DNA from: Anaerolineae bacterium
GTDB taxonomy: Bacteria > Chloroflexota > Anaerolineae > Anaerolineales > Villigracilaceae
Reading direction: 5' to 3'
Length of the DNA: 13,923 nucleotides
Assembly: GCA_003141915.1 (NCBI GenBank)
Contig: PLNY01000354.1
Span: 1-13,923, forward strand
Part shown: one piece after another, positions 5,985 to 12,874 of the stretch
Numbering within the stretch: the stretch's first letter is position 1
How the letters are laid out: each line of letters begins with the position of its first letter
Notes under the pieces: generated by a model
Database searches by the model: none
What the model was told of the DNA's origin: nothing
Seen by the model: only the letters and a program-made list of their open reading frames with translations
Program-made: the position numbers and the translations under genes

Positions 5985-7613
5985 TTATGGACAGATGGAT
6001 TTCGTTTGACACAATCGGACCAGGTCCGGCGAGTGAACATCGTACACCAGATAGGTATGCGCCACCACATCCACCGGCACAAAATTATCCCTGAGCCAGG
6101 CATAGGTGCTGGGATCAACTGTGCGCCCAACCAGTTCGTTCGGCGAAATGACAATACGGCCTATCACAATTCTATCCGGCTCCTGCTGAACATTGGGGTG
6201 AGCCGCCATATATTGACTAAGATAATATTTGCTCTGGCCCCAATCGAGGTCCGAGTCAACCAGGATCTTGTAAGCCATCCGGCGATCCCAGACGAATTCG
6301 TTGAAATAGGGAATGTAATCGGGATAATAAGAAAAAACCGATGCGGCCAGATATGCCGCAAGGATAAAGGTCAAAGCCCGTTGAGGTTTGGTAAAGGCCT
6401 GCCAGTTCTGGAATAGATGCCCGGCAAATACATAAAGCAGAGGAAAGACAACCAGATAGAGTCGGATTCCAAGCTGGGCATTCAAAAAGAAATTAAGGTA
6501 GATTGTAAAAAAGACCACCGGAACAAAGAAAAAAATCCCGTCCATCCAAAAGCGCGCTCTACGCTGTTTATCCCAAAAATAGAAGATTATCGCGGCCAAT
6601 AAAACCAACTGCGAAGCGATCGGGACTTTGAAGAAAGAGGCAACGAAATAAAATCCCTTGAACCCTCCGGTCTTGTGAAGCTGGCCCAGCATATAAATGT
6701 TCCCATAGCCTAAACTGGTGCTGTTGCGATAGGATATCAGGTCCAGCCCCTGCAGGAACGGATACGGCGTCGGCACCGGGATATTTCCCAGCCAGGGAAG
6801 TTTGGTCTGAATTGCCAGCAACCCGTTTGATTCAAGCTGGTAATCCTTGAACGGTGTAAAAGTGCGATTGAACAAATAACCAAGATTGATTATAAACACA
6901 GCGGTTACGACAGCCAATAAAGTATACATAAAAAGCTTGACGAAATATTTTTTATCCCTCAATTTCAGGAAGAACCAATCATGTCCGAGGATGGCCAGCA
7001 GCGCCAGCGGGAACAGCACCACGCATGTAAACTTCGCGAGCTGGCTCAACCCAAGAACCAAAACAAAGATCAAGCCATCGCTGGTTTTCCGGCTGTTCGC
7101 AAATTTCCACAGCCAATAAAAGGAGAAAGCAATCATCCCGGCGGCATACACATCCGTAGTCACCAGTTCCGAATGGGCGATGATGTTCGGATCGAGCACA
7201 TACAGGAACAGGGAACCCAGCGCGGGAATAAATCCGTATAGCGAACGCGACCATCGGAAGACAAGCCAGGCCACCAAGGCGGAAAAGAGCACCGTCACAA
7301 AACGCGCAGTATAAAACTTATTCAATTGATTCTTGAAAGCGCTGGCCGGGAGTCTCTGCGCAAGCCAGGCTGGTAAAGCGTTCAAGGCCGTGATCGGCAT
7401 CTTGCTGTCGTCGAAAATACCGGAGGGCAGTTGGAGCCGGTCTGAATTTAAATTCAAAATGTTCATGCCATAGCTGTAATGCTTGTCCTCATCCGCCGTC
7501 CTGGTTTTGTTCTGCATGCTGAGAAAATTAAAAACGATGAAAAACAAAATCAGCGCCAAGGCGCATAGATTCTCTTTATGAACAACGGCGAATCGGGCGA
7601 TCCATTTTCTCAT
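5985..7613 (-). CDS. GT-C membrane glycosyltransferase, PMT/ArnT-like
   Basis: A 542-residue integral membrane protein with about 10-12 hydrophobic segments; the first is at about 16-33. Directly after it comes T-A-D41-E42-D43-K-H-Y, the acidic motif in the first external loop that GT-C enzymes use with lipid-linked sugar donors. A further family sign is the late stretch Y-F-N-E-F then D-S-D-L-D-W-G-Q, common in PMT_2-type proteins of several phyla, followed by a soluble outside domain of about 80 residues. It should transfer a sugar from a polyprenyl-phosphate carrier at the outer face of the membrane, to the glycan, to a lipid or to protein. The ATG at 7613 overlaps the preceding stop as ATGA; a start further upstream would overlap the reductase by about 150 nt and is unlikely. 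Parts of the gene are AT-rich (19 of 60 bases G or C at 6841-6900). Confidence 0.85.
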   Translation of the reverse strand: MRKWIARFAVVHKENLCALALILFFIVFNFLSMQNKTRTADEDKHYSYGMNILNLNSDRLQLPSGIFDDSKMPITALNALPAWLAQRLPASAFKNQLNKFYTARFVTVLFSALVAWLVFRWSRSLYGFIPALGSLFLYVLDPNIIAHSELVTTDVYAAGMIAFSFYWLWKFANSRKTSDGLIFVLVLGLSQLAKFTCVVLFPLALLAILGHDWFFLKLRDKKYFVKLFMYTLLAVVTAVFIINLGYLFNRTFTPFKDYQLESNGLLAIQTKLPWLGNIPVPTPYPFLQGLDLISYRNSTSLGYGNIYMLGQLHKTGGFKGFYFVASFFKVPIASQLVLLAAIIFYFWDKQRRARFWMDGIFFFVPVVFFTIYLNFFLNAQLGIRLYLVVFPLLYVFAGHLFQNWQAFTKPQRALTFILAAYLAASVFSYYPDYIPYFNEFVWDRRMAYKILVDSDLDWGQSKYYLSQYMAAHPNVQQEPDRIVIGRIVISPNELVGRTVDPSTYAWLRDNFVPVDVVAHTYLVYDVHSPDLVRLCQTKSICP

Positions 7614-8542
7614 TGTGCGCGGGCCTCGCCATGTTGATAACCCCGTATTTTCTGTGGATAACCCTGCTGGTATTGTGTATAGAACTCGTCCAAGCCGGTG
7701 GAAAAAGAAGGGAGAGTCATACCCAGATCGGTGGATAATTTGTGAGTAGACAGCCATAAATTGTGGGAACGTTTGGCGGTCAAACTGGACTTGTCAACGG
7801 ATTGCGGCGAAATCAGGCTTTCCCTCAGCCCAAACTTGCGCGCGATTTCCACTCCAAACTGATATTTGCTCATCGCTTGCGGCCCGACGACATGATATGT
7901 CCCGCGCAAACCCCGCTCCAGCATCGCAATCAGAATCTCACCGAGTTGATTGACCAGCATCGGACAAAAGACCACATCAGTAAAACCGTTGACGCTCTTA
8001 TCGCCGCCCAGGTTATTGACAAAGAACTCAGCCAAACTCCGCTTGCCGCTCAACGACCAGCCGTAGAAATTCACGCGCGCCACAATCGCCATCGGGTTGA
8101 CCTGCAGGACCGAGCGTTCGCCTTCGAGTTTGGTCTGGGCGTACACTCCCTGCGGATTTGGCAGATCATTTTCGATGTAAGCGCCGTCTTTTTGTCCATC
8201 GAAAACTGCATCCGTCGAGATATGAACGAGGCGAACTTGCTGCCGCGCACAGGCATCCGCCAAGCGCGCCGGCAAATTTGCATTCATCTGGTAGGCAAGC
8301 TCGGGATTTGTTTCGCAGGTATCCACGTTTGCAAGCGCGGCGCAATGGATCAATGCATCCGGCTTGGATTCGGCAAGGATACGGCTCACCGCATCCGGGT
8401 CGAGAAGATCGGCTTTGATCAACTCAAAGGGAACAGACTTAAGCGTATCGCGATCCACGCCGAAAACGTGATGCGAGCGTGCCGCATCCAAAGCCAGATT
8501 GAGGCCCAAGAGTCCGCTTGAACCGGTAATGAGCAGTCGCAT
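7610..8542 (-). CDS. RmlD-like NAD(P)-dependent sugar reductase (extended SDR)
   Basis: A 310-residue extended SDR resembling dTDP-4-dehydrorhamnose reductase. Visible: T-G-S-S-G-L-L-G at 6-13, H-C-A-A at 66-69, the catalytic T110 in H-I-S-T-D-A-V-F-D-G and Y134-A-Q-T-K138. It likely reduces a 4-keto group of a nucleotide sugar. Because rmlA, rmlB and rmlC are absent and the gene follows pseB by 11 nt, its substrate may be the PseB 4-keto product rather than a dTDP sugar; this is an inference. The ATG at 8542 has AAGGG about 8 nt upstream, overlapping the pseB stop region. A 30-residue upstream extension is possible but would run through the end of pseB and lacks domain sequence. The last codons overlap the next gene by 4 nt. 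Confidence 0.85.
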   Translation of the reverse strand: MRLLITGSSGLLGLNLALDAARSHHVFGVDRDTLKSVPFELIKADLLDPDAVSRILAESKPDALIHCAALANVDTCETNPELAYQMNANLPARLADACARQQVRLVHISTDAVFDGQKDGAYIENDLPNPQGVYAQTKLEGERSVLQVNPMAIVARVNFYGWSLSGKRSLAEFFVNNLGGDKSVNGFTDVVFCPMLVNQLGEILIAMLERGLRGTYHVVGPQAMSKYQFGVEIARKFGLRESLISPQSVDKSSLTAKRSHNLWLSTHKLSTDLGMTLPSFSTGLDEFYTQYQQGYPQKIRGYQHGEARAQ

Positions 8543-8553
8543 ACTTACAGCCC

Positions 8554-9564
8554 TTATCCTTCCAACTTTCCTGCCGCGTATAATTTCTCGAACGGCTCGA
8601 TGAATTTCTGGATGCCATCCACGTCCAGCCATTCCTTGTTGGTGTCACTCGAATAACGATATCCATCCGAAAGTGGTTTGCCGCGCTTCTGCCACGAATA
8701 GCCGAACCAAAACGCCTCCGCCGGTTGCACGACGAACATCTTATCCAACTCGATGGTATTGCGCGCTTCATCTTCAGAGATCAAGACTTCATGTAATTTT
8801 TCGCCGGGGCGGATGCCGATTACATCCACTTTCGCGTTCGGCGCGATGGCTTTTGCAAGGTCAATCACTTTCATGCTGGGGATTCTCGGCACGAAGACTT
8901 CGCCACCTTCCATTTGCTCGATGCAGGAAACGACAAACCGGACGCCCTGTTCCAGCGACAGCCAGAAGCGCGTCATGCGATCATCGGTGATCGTGACTTT
9001 GCCGGACTCGCGTTGTTTGAGGAAGACCGGCACGACCGAACCGCGACTCCCGACCACGTTTCCGTATCGGACGCACGAAAAGCGGGTCGCTGAACCCGCG
9101 GCATACGCGTTGCTTTGAACGGTCAACTTTTCCCCTGCAAGCTTGGTGGCACCATAAAGATTCACCGGGTTGACGGCTTTATCAGTGCTGAGCGCCATCA
9201 CTTTCTTCACGCCTGCATCCAGCGCGGCTTCGACCACGTTGCTCGTGCCCATGATATTCGTCTTGACGGCTTCCATCGGATTATATTCGCAAGCAGGCAC
9301 CTGCTTCAACGCCGCGGCATGGACGACCACATCCACGCCCTGCATGGCGCGCTGTAAACGATCGCGGTCGCGCACATCGCCGATGAAATAGCGCATTGAC
9401 GGATGATCGAATCCCGAAGCCTGCATCTCATATTGCTTCAACTCATCGCGGCTGTAGATGATGATCTTCTTCGGCTTGAAATCCTTGAGCATGATCTCAA
9501 CGAATTTCTTGCCGAACGATCCTGTGCCGCCTGTTACCAAAACAACCTGATTTTTCCAGTTCAT
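8554..9564 (-). CDS. pseB: UDP-N-acetylglucosamine 4,6-dehydratase (inverting), PseB
   Basis: A 336-residue SDR that converts UDP-GlcNAc to the UDP-2-acetamido-2,6-dideoxy-L-arabino-hexos-4-ulose, the first step towards pseudaminic acid. Near full-length agreement with PseB/FlaA1: T-G-G-T-G-S-F-G (11-18), H-A-A-A-L-K-Q-V-P (82-90), T127-D128-K129, Y137-G-A-T-K141, R-Y-G-N-V-V-G-S-R-G-S-V-V-P, M-T-R-F-W, and G-I-R-P-G-E-K-L-H-E. The Y-G-A-T-K motif separates it from the FnlA/CapE group, which has M-x3-K. The C-terminal Y-S-S-D-T-N-K-E-W-L also fits PseB. It starts 3 nt after the sulfotransferase stop, with AGGTGA before the ATG. The follow-up enzymes PseC, PseH, PseG and PseF are not in the window. 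Confidence 0.95.
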   Translation of the reverse strand: MNWKNQVVLVTGGTGSFGKKFVEIMLKDFKPKKIIIYSRDELKQYEMQASGFDHPSMRYFIGDVRDRDRLQRAMQGVDVVVHAAALKQVPACEYNPMEAVKTNIMGTSNVVEAALDAGVKKVMALSTDKAVNPVNLYGATKLAGEKLTVQSNAYAAGSATRFSCVRYGNVVGSRGSVVPVFLKQRESGKVTITDDRMTRFWLSLEQGVRFVVSCIEQMEGGEVFVPRIPSMKVIDLAKAIAPNAKVDVIGIRPGEKLHEVLISEDEARNTIELDKMFVVQPAEAFWFGYSWQKRGKPLSDGYRYSSDTNKEWLDVDGIQKFIEPFEKLYAAGKLEG

Positions 9565-9567
9565 ATC

Positions 9568-10434
9568 TCACCTATCCCAATCGAATTTTCTATTTAGATA
9601 ATCGTATAACTTCTGATTATAAGGACGATAGTATTCAATCAAATGATTTCGCGTTGATACAGGCATCTCCTCATAAACACCTTGTTTATAAACCTTAAAA
9701 TCATTTGGTTCCCAAGCGGATAACCCAAGAAATTCTATTGCCTTGCGATAAGCGATGGCAGGCGAAGTATAAATCTCTTCGCTGGCAAGAATAAGCATTT
9801 GTCCACGCGGAAAAATCGCAAACCATTTTTGAAGTTGCTCAATATATCGCCCGCGCGCCAGATAGGAATAATGCAAATGATTAAAAGTGGAATAACGAGG
9901 GTCGGCAATGATCTTTTCTTCTTCGCCGTTCAATCGTTCGGCTTCCTTCTCGATGGCTTTATCAAACGACAATGGCTCTCGTCCCACGCGCACCATATGA
10001 TTGTAATGGGAATAGGCGCGGTCAACAGGGTTTCGCAATAAAGCAATCAATTTAACATTTGGCAAAACGTTTGAGATTCGCTTCGCCGCGGTTGGATGAA
10101 AAATATAATACGGCGTTGCTTCACCGGTTACCATGCCAGGCTTCATCTTGAAGCGCGTCGGAAAATGAGCACGATACCAACCGAGTCCTTCTGGATAATG
10201 TATGTCGAAGAATTTAATTTCCTTGCGAAACGGCGGATTGATTTGCGGATGCTTCGCCAAATAATTGAAAAACGAAGTCGTGCCGCCTTTCATCACGCCG
10301 ATTACAAGAAAATCCGGCAGAACGCGCAATGGTGTTGTCGTGCGATGAAAGAGCCACCAAAAAAACAGGCGCGGATTCTTTTTCAGCTTGTACCATTGAC
10401 TGGCGCTATCGGGAATATCGAGTTCCAATTCCAT
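9568..10434 (-). CDS. PAPS-dependent sulfotransferase, heparan-sulfate NST-like
   Basis: A 288-residue enzyme that should move sulfate from PAPS to a hydroxyl or amino group of a sugar. The 5'-phosphosulfate loop is V-I-G-V-M-K49-G-G-T-T-S54. The 3'-phosphate site is L-L-R134-N-P-V-D-R-A-Y-S142-H-Y. R-K-E72-I-K-F-F-D matches the catalytic K-E-x-x-F-F segment of carbohydrate sulfotransferases of the N-sulfotransferase type. There is no signal peptide or clear membrane anchor, so it acts in the cytoplasm before export. It begins 2 nt after the methyltransferase stop. The first 120 bases at its 3' end (9601-9720) have only 41 G or C, against 31 of 60 in a sampled line of the next gene, so it may have a different origin. 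A sulfated exported polysaccharide is the simplest reading of its place next to the exporter. Confidence 0.9.
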   Translation of the reverse strand: MELELDIPDSASQWYKLKKNPRLFFWWLFHRTTTPLRVLPDFLVIGVMKGGTTSFFNYLAKHPQINPPFRKEIKFFDIHYPEGLGWYRAHFPTRFKMKPGMVTGEATPYYIFHPTAAKRISNVLPNVKLIALLRNPVDRAYSHYNHMVRVGREPLSFDKAIEKEAERLNGEEEKIIADPRYSTFNHLHYSYLARGRYIEQLQKWFAIFPRGQMLILASEEIYTSPAIAYRKAIEFLGLSAWEPNDFKVYKQGVYEEMPVSTRNHLIEYYRPYNQKLYDYLNRKFDWDR

Positions 10435-10436
10435 CT

Positions 10437-11270
10437 TTACTTGGCTTCTGATTTATGAATCACGATCAATGGATATTGTCCGTTCTCGCCGAAGAAATGT
10501 GGAAAACGATCTTCGAGCCAGAACACAAAACGTAAAAAAGTTTTGCCTCCCCAACGTGGATTGACGACTGTTTTGAGAAACACCGTGCTGAGACTGCGCC
10601 ACGCAAAGATTTCATAATCAATATCATGCAATTCCTGCTTGAGCCAGCGCGGCGTCAGCTTCTTTACAAACGTGCCTTCCTGTTCGTCTTCGGCTCCCCA
10701 GTTTTTCTTGCGTTTGCCAAAGCTGCCGCTTCGGAGAAATCGAACCAAACGAACGAATGGTCTCGTGATCAGCATCAAGCGGGGATAATCCCATCCATTG
10801 ATGATTGCCGCAGTTCGATTCAATTTGAGCACGCGGTGCAATTCAAGATATGCGCCGCGATGTTCGCTCAATGGCAAATGATGAATCGTATGCATCGAAA
10901 CAATGCCGTCGAACGCATCAGGCTTGAATGGTAGGTTGGCAATATCCGCGACAACGTACAAACCTTTTGTGCCGAGCCGCGTCCGCGCTTCCTTCAACGC
11001 GGTGATGGAAATATCAAGACAAACGCGAAAGCGATAACCTTCGGAATACGTCAAATATTCGGGCCATTGAACCGGACCGGAACCGGCATCCAGCAAAAAG
11101 TCGCCGCGCGAAGCGATGTAATGATTGACGCGCAAACGACAATCATGAATATAGTCGCGGGCAACAGGTCGCAAGTCTTCATAGCGGGCATTCTGATATA
11201 AACCCTCGCCGACCTGTGACCAGCCAATCTGATCATAAAACTCGCGGACTTGTTGCTTGGTGTTTTGCAT
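10437..11270 (-). CDS. Class I SAM-dependent methyltransferase
   Basis: A 277-residue Rossmann-fold methyltransferase of the UbiE/Methyltransf_11 kind. The SAM motif L-L-D-A-G-S-G-P is at 59-66, the acidic ribose-binding position at D86, then V-A-D-I-A-N-L-P-F and F-D-G-I-V-S-M-H-T-I-H-H-L-P at about 108-134. The N-terminal F-Y-D-Q-I-G-W and a basic C-terminal half without known domain are typical for glycan-locus relatives. Target is unknown; in an exporter-linked locus it may O-methylate a sugar, possibly the chain end. The ATG at 11270 overlaps the upstream stop by one base (TGATG), and a TTG just before it is ignored. Like the following sulfotransferase it reads as more AT-rich than the flanks. 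Confidence 0.88.
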   Translation of the reverse strand: MQNTKQQVREFYDQIGWSQVGEGLYQNARYEDLRPVARDYIHDCRLRVNHYIASRGDFLLDAGSGPVQWPEYLTYSEGYRFRVCLDISITALKEARTRLGTKGLYVVADIANLPFKPDAFDGIVSMHTIHHLPLSEHRGAYLELHRVLKLNRTAAIINGWDYPRLMLITRPFVRLVRFLRSGSFGKRKKNWGAEDEQEGTFVKKLTPRWLKQELHDIDYEIFAWRSLSTVFLKTVVNPRWGGKTFLRFVFWLEDRFPHFFGENGQYPLIVIHKSEAK

Positions 11271-12874
11271 CAATTTTTCCAGGTAAACGGTTCGCCGACC
11301 AAAAACTTGAACGTCTCGCCAAATTCGGCTTGACCTTCAGCACCAAGCACTTTGGCAAGCGGCCACACCGCGAGATCATCCCAGAAGTTCATCAAGCGCC
11401 ACGGGAACGGACGCGCATACTCAAAGAAAAAACGATATGCATAATTCCATGCGGCTTCGACCTGCGCCTCGTTCAAACGATGAGCGGGCAGATCCGATAA
11501 AACTTTTTTTAACGTTGCAAAATATTCATCCCATGAACTCGGATCGAGCGTAAAGCCGCGGCCGCGATAATGCGTTTGTCCGCACGAAATCACGGGACGA
11601 TCATTCATGGCGGTTTCAAGTCCGACGGTGGTGGTATACGCCAAACCTAAATCGGCGACCTCGATCAAATCATACGTGTTGACTTTATCCGTGGCGGCGA
11701 TCACGTGGATATGCTCAGGCAAAGATGGCAAGGCCTCACGCACGACTTGCGCCATAGATTTTGCTTTCGGCACAATCGTCTCACCGGGATGGACTCGAAT
11801 CACCAATTGGACATCGGAGCGGGTCGCAAAATATTGAACGGTACGCGTGATCCATTCCGTCATTGACTCAGCGAAGATATTACGCCCCAGTGTGAGGCTG
11901 TCGCCCAATACATTCGCGGCAAGCATAACAACCGGGCGATTATCAAGCCCAAGCATTTTCTTTGTCGCTTCAGCACCTTGTGAAGAAACATATTGCCACA
12001 AGCGTTTCGATTTTCCCCAAACGCGCGCTCCGCGCCGTGCATTTTCCAAATCGGCAAGGCGCTCATACATTGCGTCAGTCATCGGAAGTTTACAGCGCGC
12101 TTCGACGAGGTAATCCGTTTCCTGCCGCATGATGGATGAGTTTTGTGCCAGCCAAATCTGTTCGCGTTGATCGTTGAACTCAAAGGTCATGGTTGGAATG
12201 TTAAGAGAACGCGCCACACGAAAAACGATTCCCATTTCAAGGATCAAACCGTTGGGAACAAGGACAACATCAGGTTCGTTGGCTTGCATCCATTCCAGGG
12301 CAGCGCGCGCCGCGAAGGTGTTGCGCTCAAGGCGCAGATCATATACGGCGCGGTCGGACGGATTATTCATGTCCACTTCTTCGCGCATCAATGTATATTG
12401 CGCATCCCACAGACTGATTTGTTCAATGTCGCCGAGAAGAGCATCAGGAATTGCCGCGACCGGTTTGAGGTCGAGAAGCGAAACGTGTTTGACCAAAGAC
12501 TCCATCGGTTTCAATGTGTCACGTGTGTGCAGGATGCGTTGACGCTGCGTGAAGTTATCCATGCGCTTATGCCATTCAGAATAAGGCAAGGTCATCAACG
12601 TGACTTTATGTCCCAATCCAGCGAGCACCAGCGAGATATAGGCCGATTGTTCGATCCAATAATGCAACGTTGAAAAGAATAAAATCTTTTTGCCCGGCTT
12701 TGCCGCGTCGGCAAACGTCTCTGCTGTTTTCACCGCGTCCGGCAACGACTTCCTCAAACGTTCGAGTGAGAAGTGATCGTTGCGTGCGTGATTCTTACGG
12801 CGAAGCATCCAATCGAGTTCGGCGGCGAAAGGCATATCGCCAAGCGCGGAACGCAGCGCTGATTTTGTGGCCAT
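11270..12874 (-). CDS. Capsule polysaccharide synthesis protein, KpsC/KpsS-like
   Basis: A 534-residue soluble protein with weak but telling resemblance to the Capsule_synth (KpsC/KpsS-like) family of GT-B-like enzymes. Signs: I-L-F-F-S-T-L-H-Y near the N-terminus, V-I-R-V-H362-P-G-E365 in the second half, then A-Y-T-T-T-V-G-L-E (about 412-420) and S-C-G-Q-T-H-Y-R-G-R-G-F-T-L-D (about 430-444). In KpsC/KpsS such a segment belongs to the CMP-Kdo-using active site. Here it may transfer a sugar, perhaps a nonulosonate, to start or end the chain; the exact reaction is an inference. The ATG at 12874 shares one base with the exporter gene's stop (TGATG); an in-frame TTG at 12898 is less likely. No signal peptide or membrane span is visible. 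Confidence 0.7.
   Translation of the reverse strand: MATKSALRSALGDMPFAAELDWMLRRKNHARNDHFSLERLRKSLPDAVKTAETFADAAKPGKKILFFSTLHYWIEQSAYISLVLAGLGHKVTLMTLPYSEWHKRMDNFTQRQRILHTRDTLKPMESLVKHVSLLDLKPVAAIPDALLGDIEQISLWDAQYTLMREEVDMNNPSDRAVYDLRLERNTFAARAALEWMQANEPDVVLVPNGLILEMGIVFRVARSLNIPTMTFEFNDQREQIWLAQNSSIMRQETDYLVEARCKLPMTDAMYERLADLENARRGARVWGKSKRLWQYVSSQGAEATKKMLGLDNRPVVMLAANVLGDSLTLGRNIFAESMTEWITRTVQYFATRSDVQLVIRVHPGETIVPKAKSMAQVVREALPSLPEHIHVIAATDKVNTYDLIEVADLGLAYTTTVGLETAMNDRPVISCGQTHYRGRGFTLDPSSWDEYFATLKKVLSDLPAHRLNEAQVEAAWNYAYRFFFEYARPFPWRLMNFWDDLAVWPLAKVLGAEGQAEFGETFKFLVGEPFTWKN

Noticed and set aside
7614..7757. 48-residue N-terminal extension of the GT-C protein
   Set aside because: It is the out-of-frame reading of the reductase 3' end; the ATGA overlap at 7613 is the normal junction in this operon.
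7763..8521. Plus-strand open frame of 252 codons
   Set aside because: It lies entirely opposite the RmlD-like reductase, whose motifs are complete; its translation has no recognisable domain.
8543..8632. Longer N-terminus for the RmlD-like reductase
   Set aside because: It would overlap the end of pseB and adds no Rossmann sequence; the ATG at 8542 starts directly at the nucleotide-binding strand with a ribosome site.
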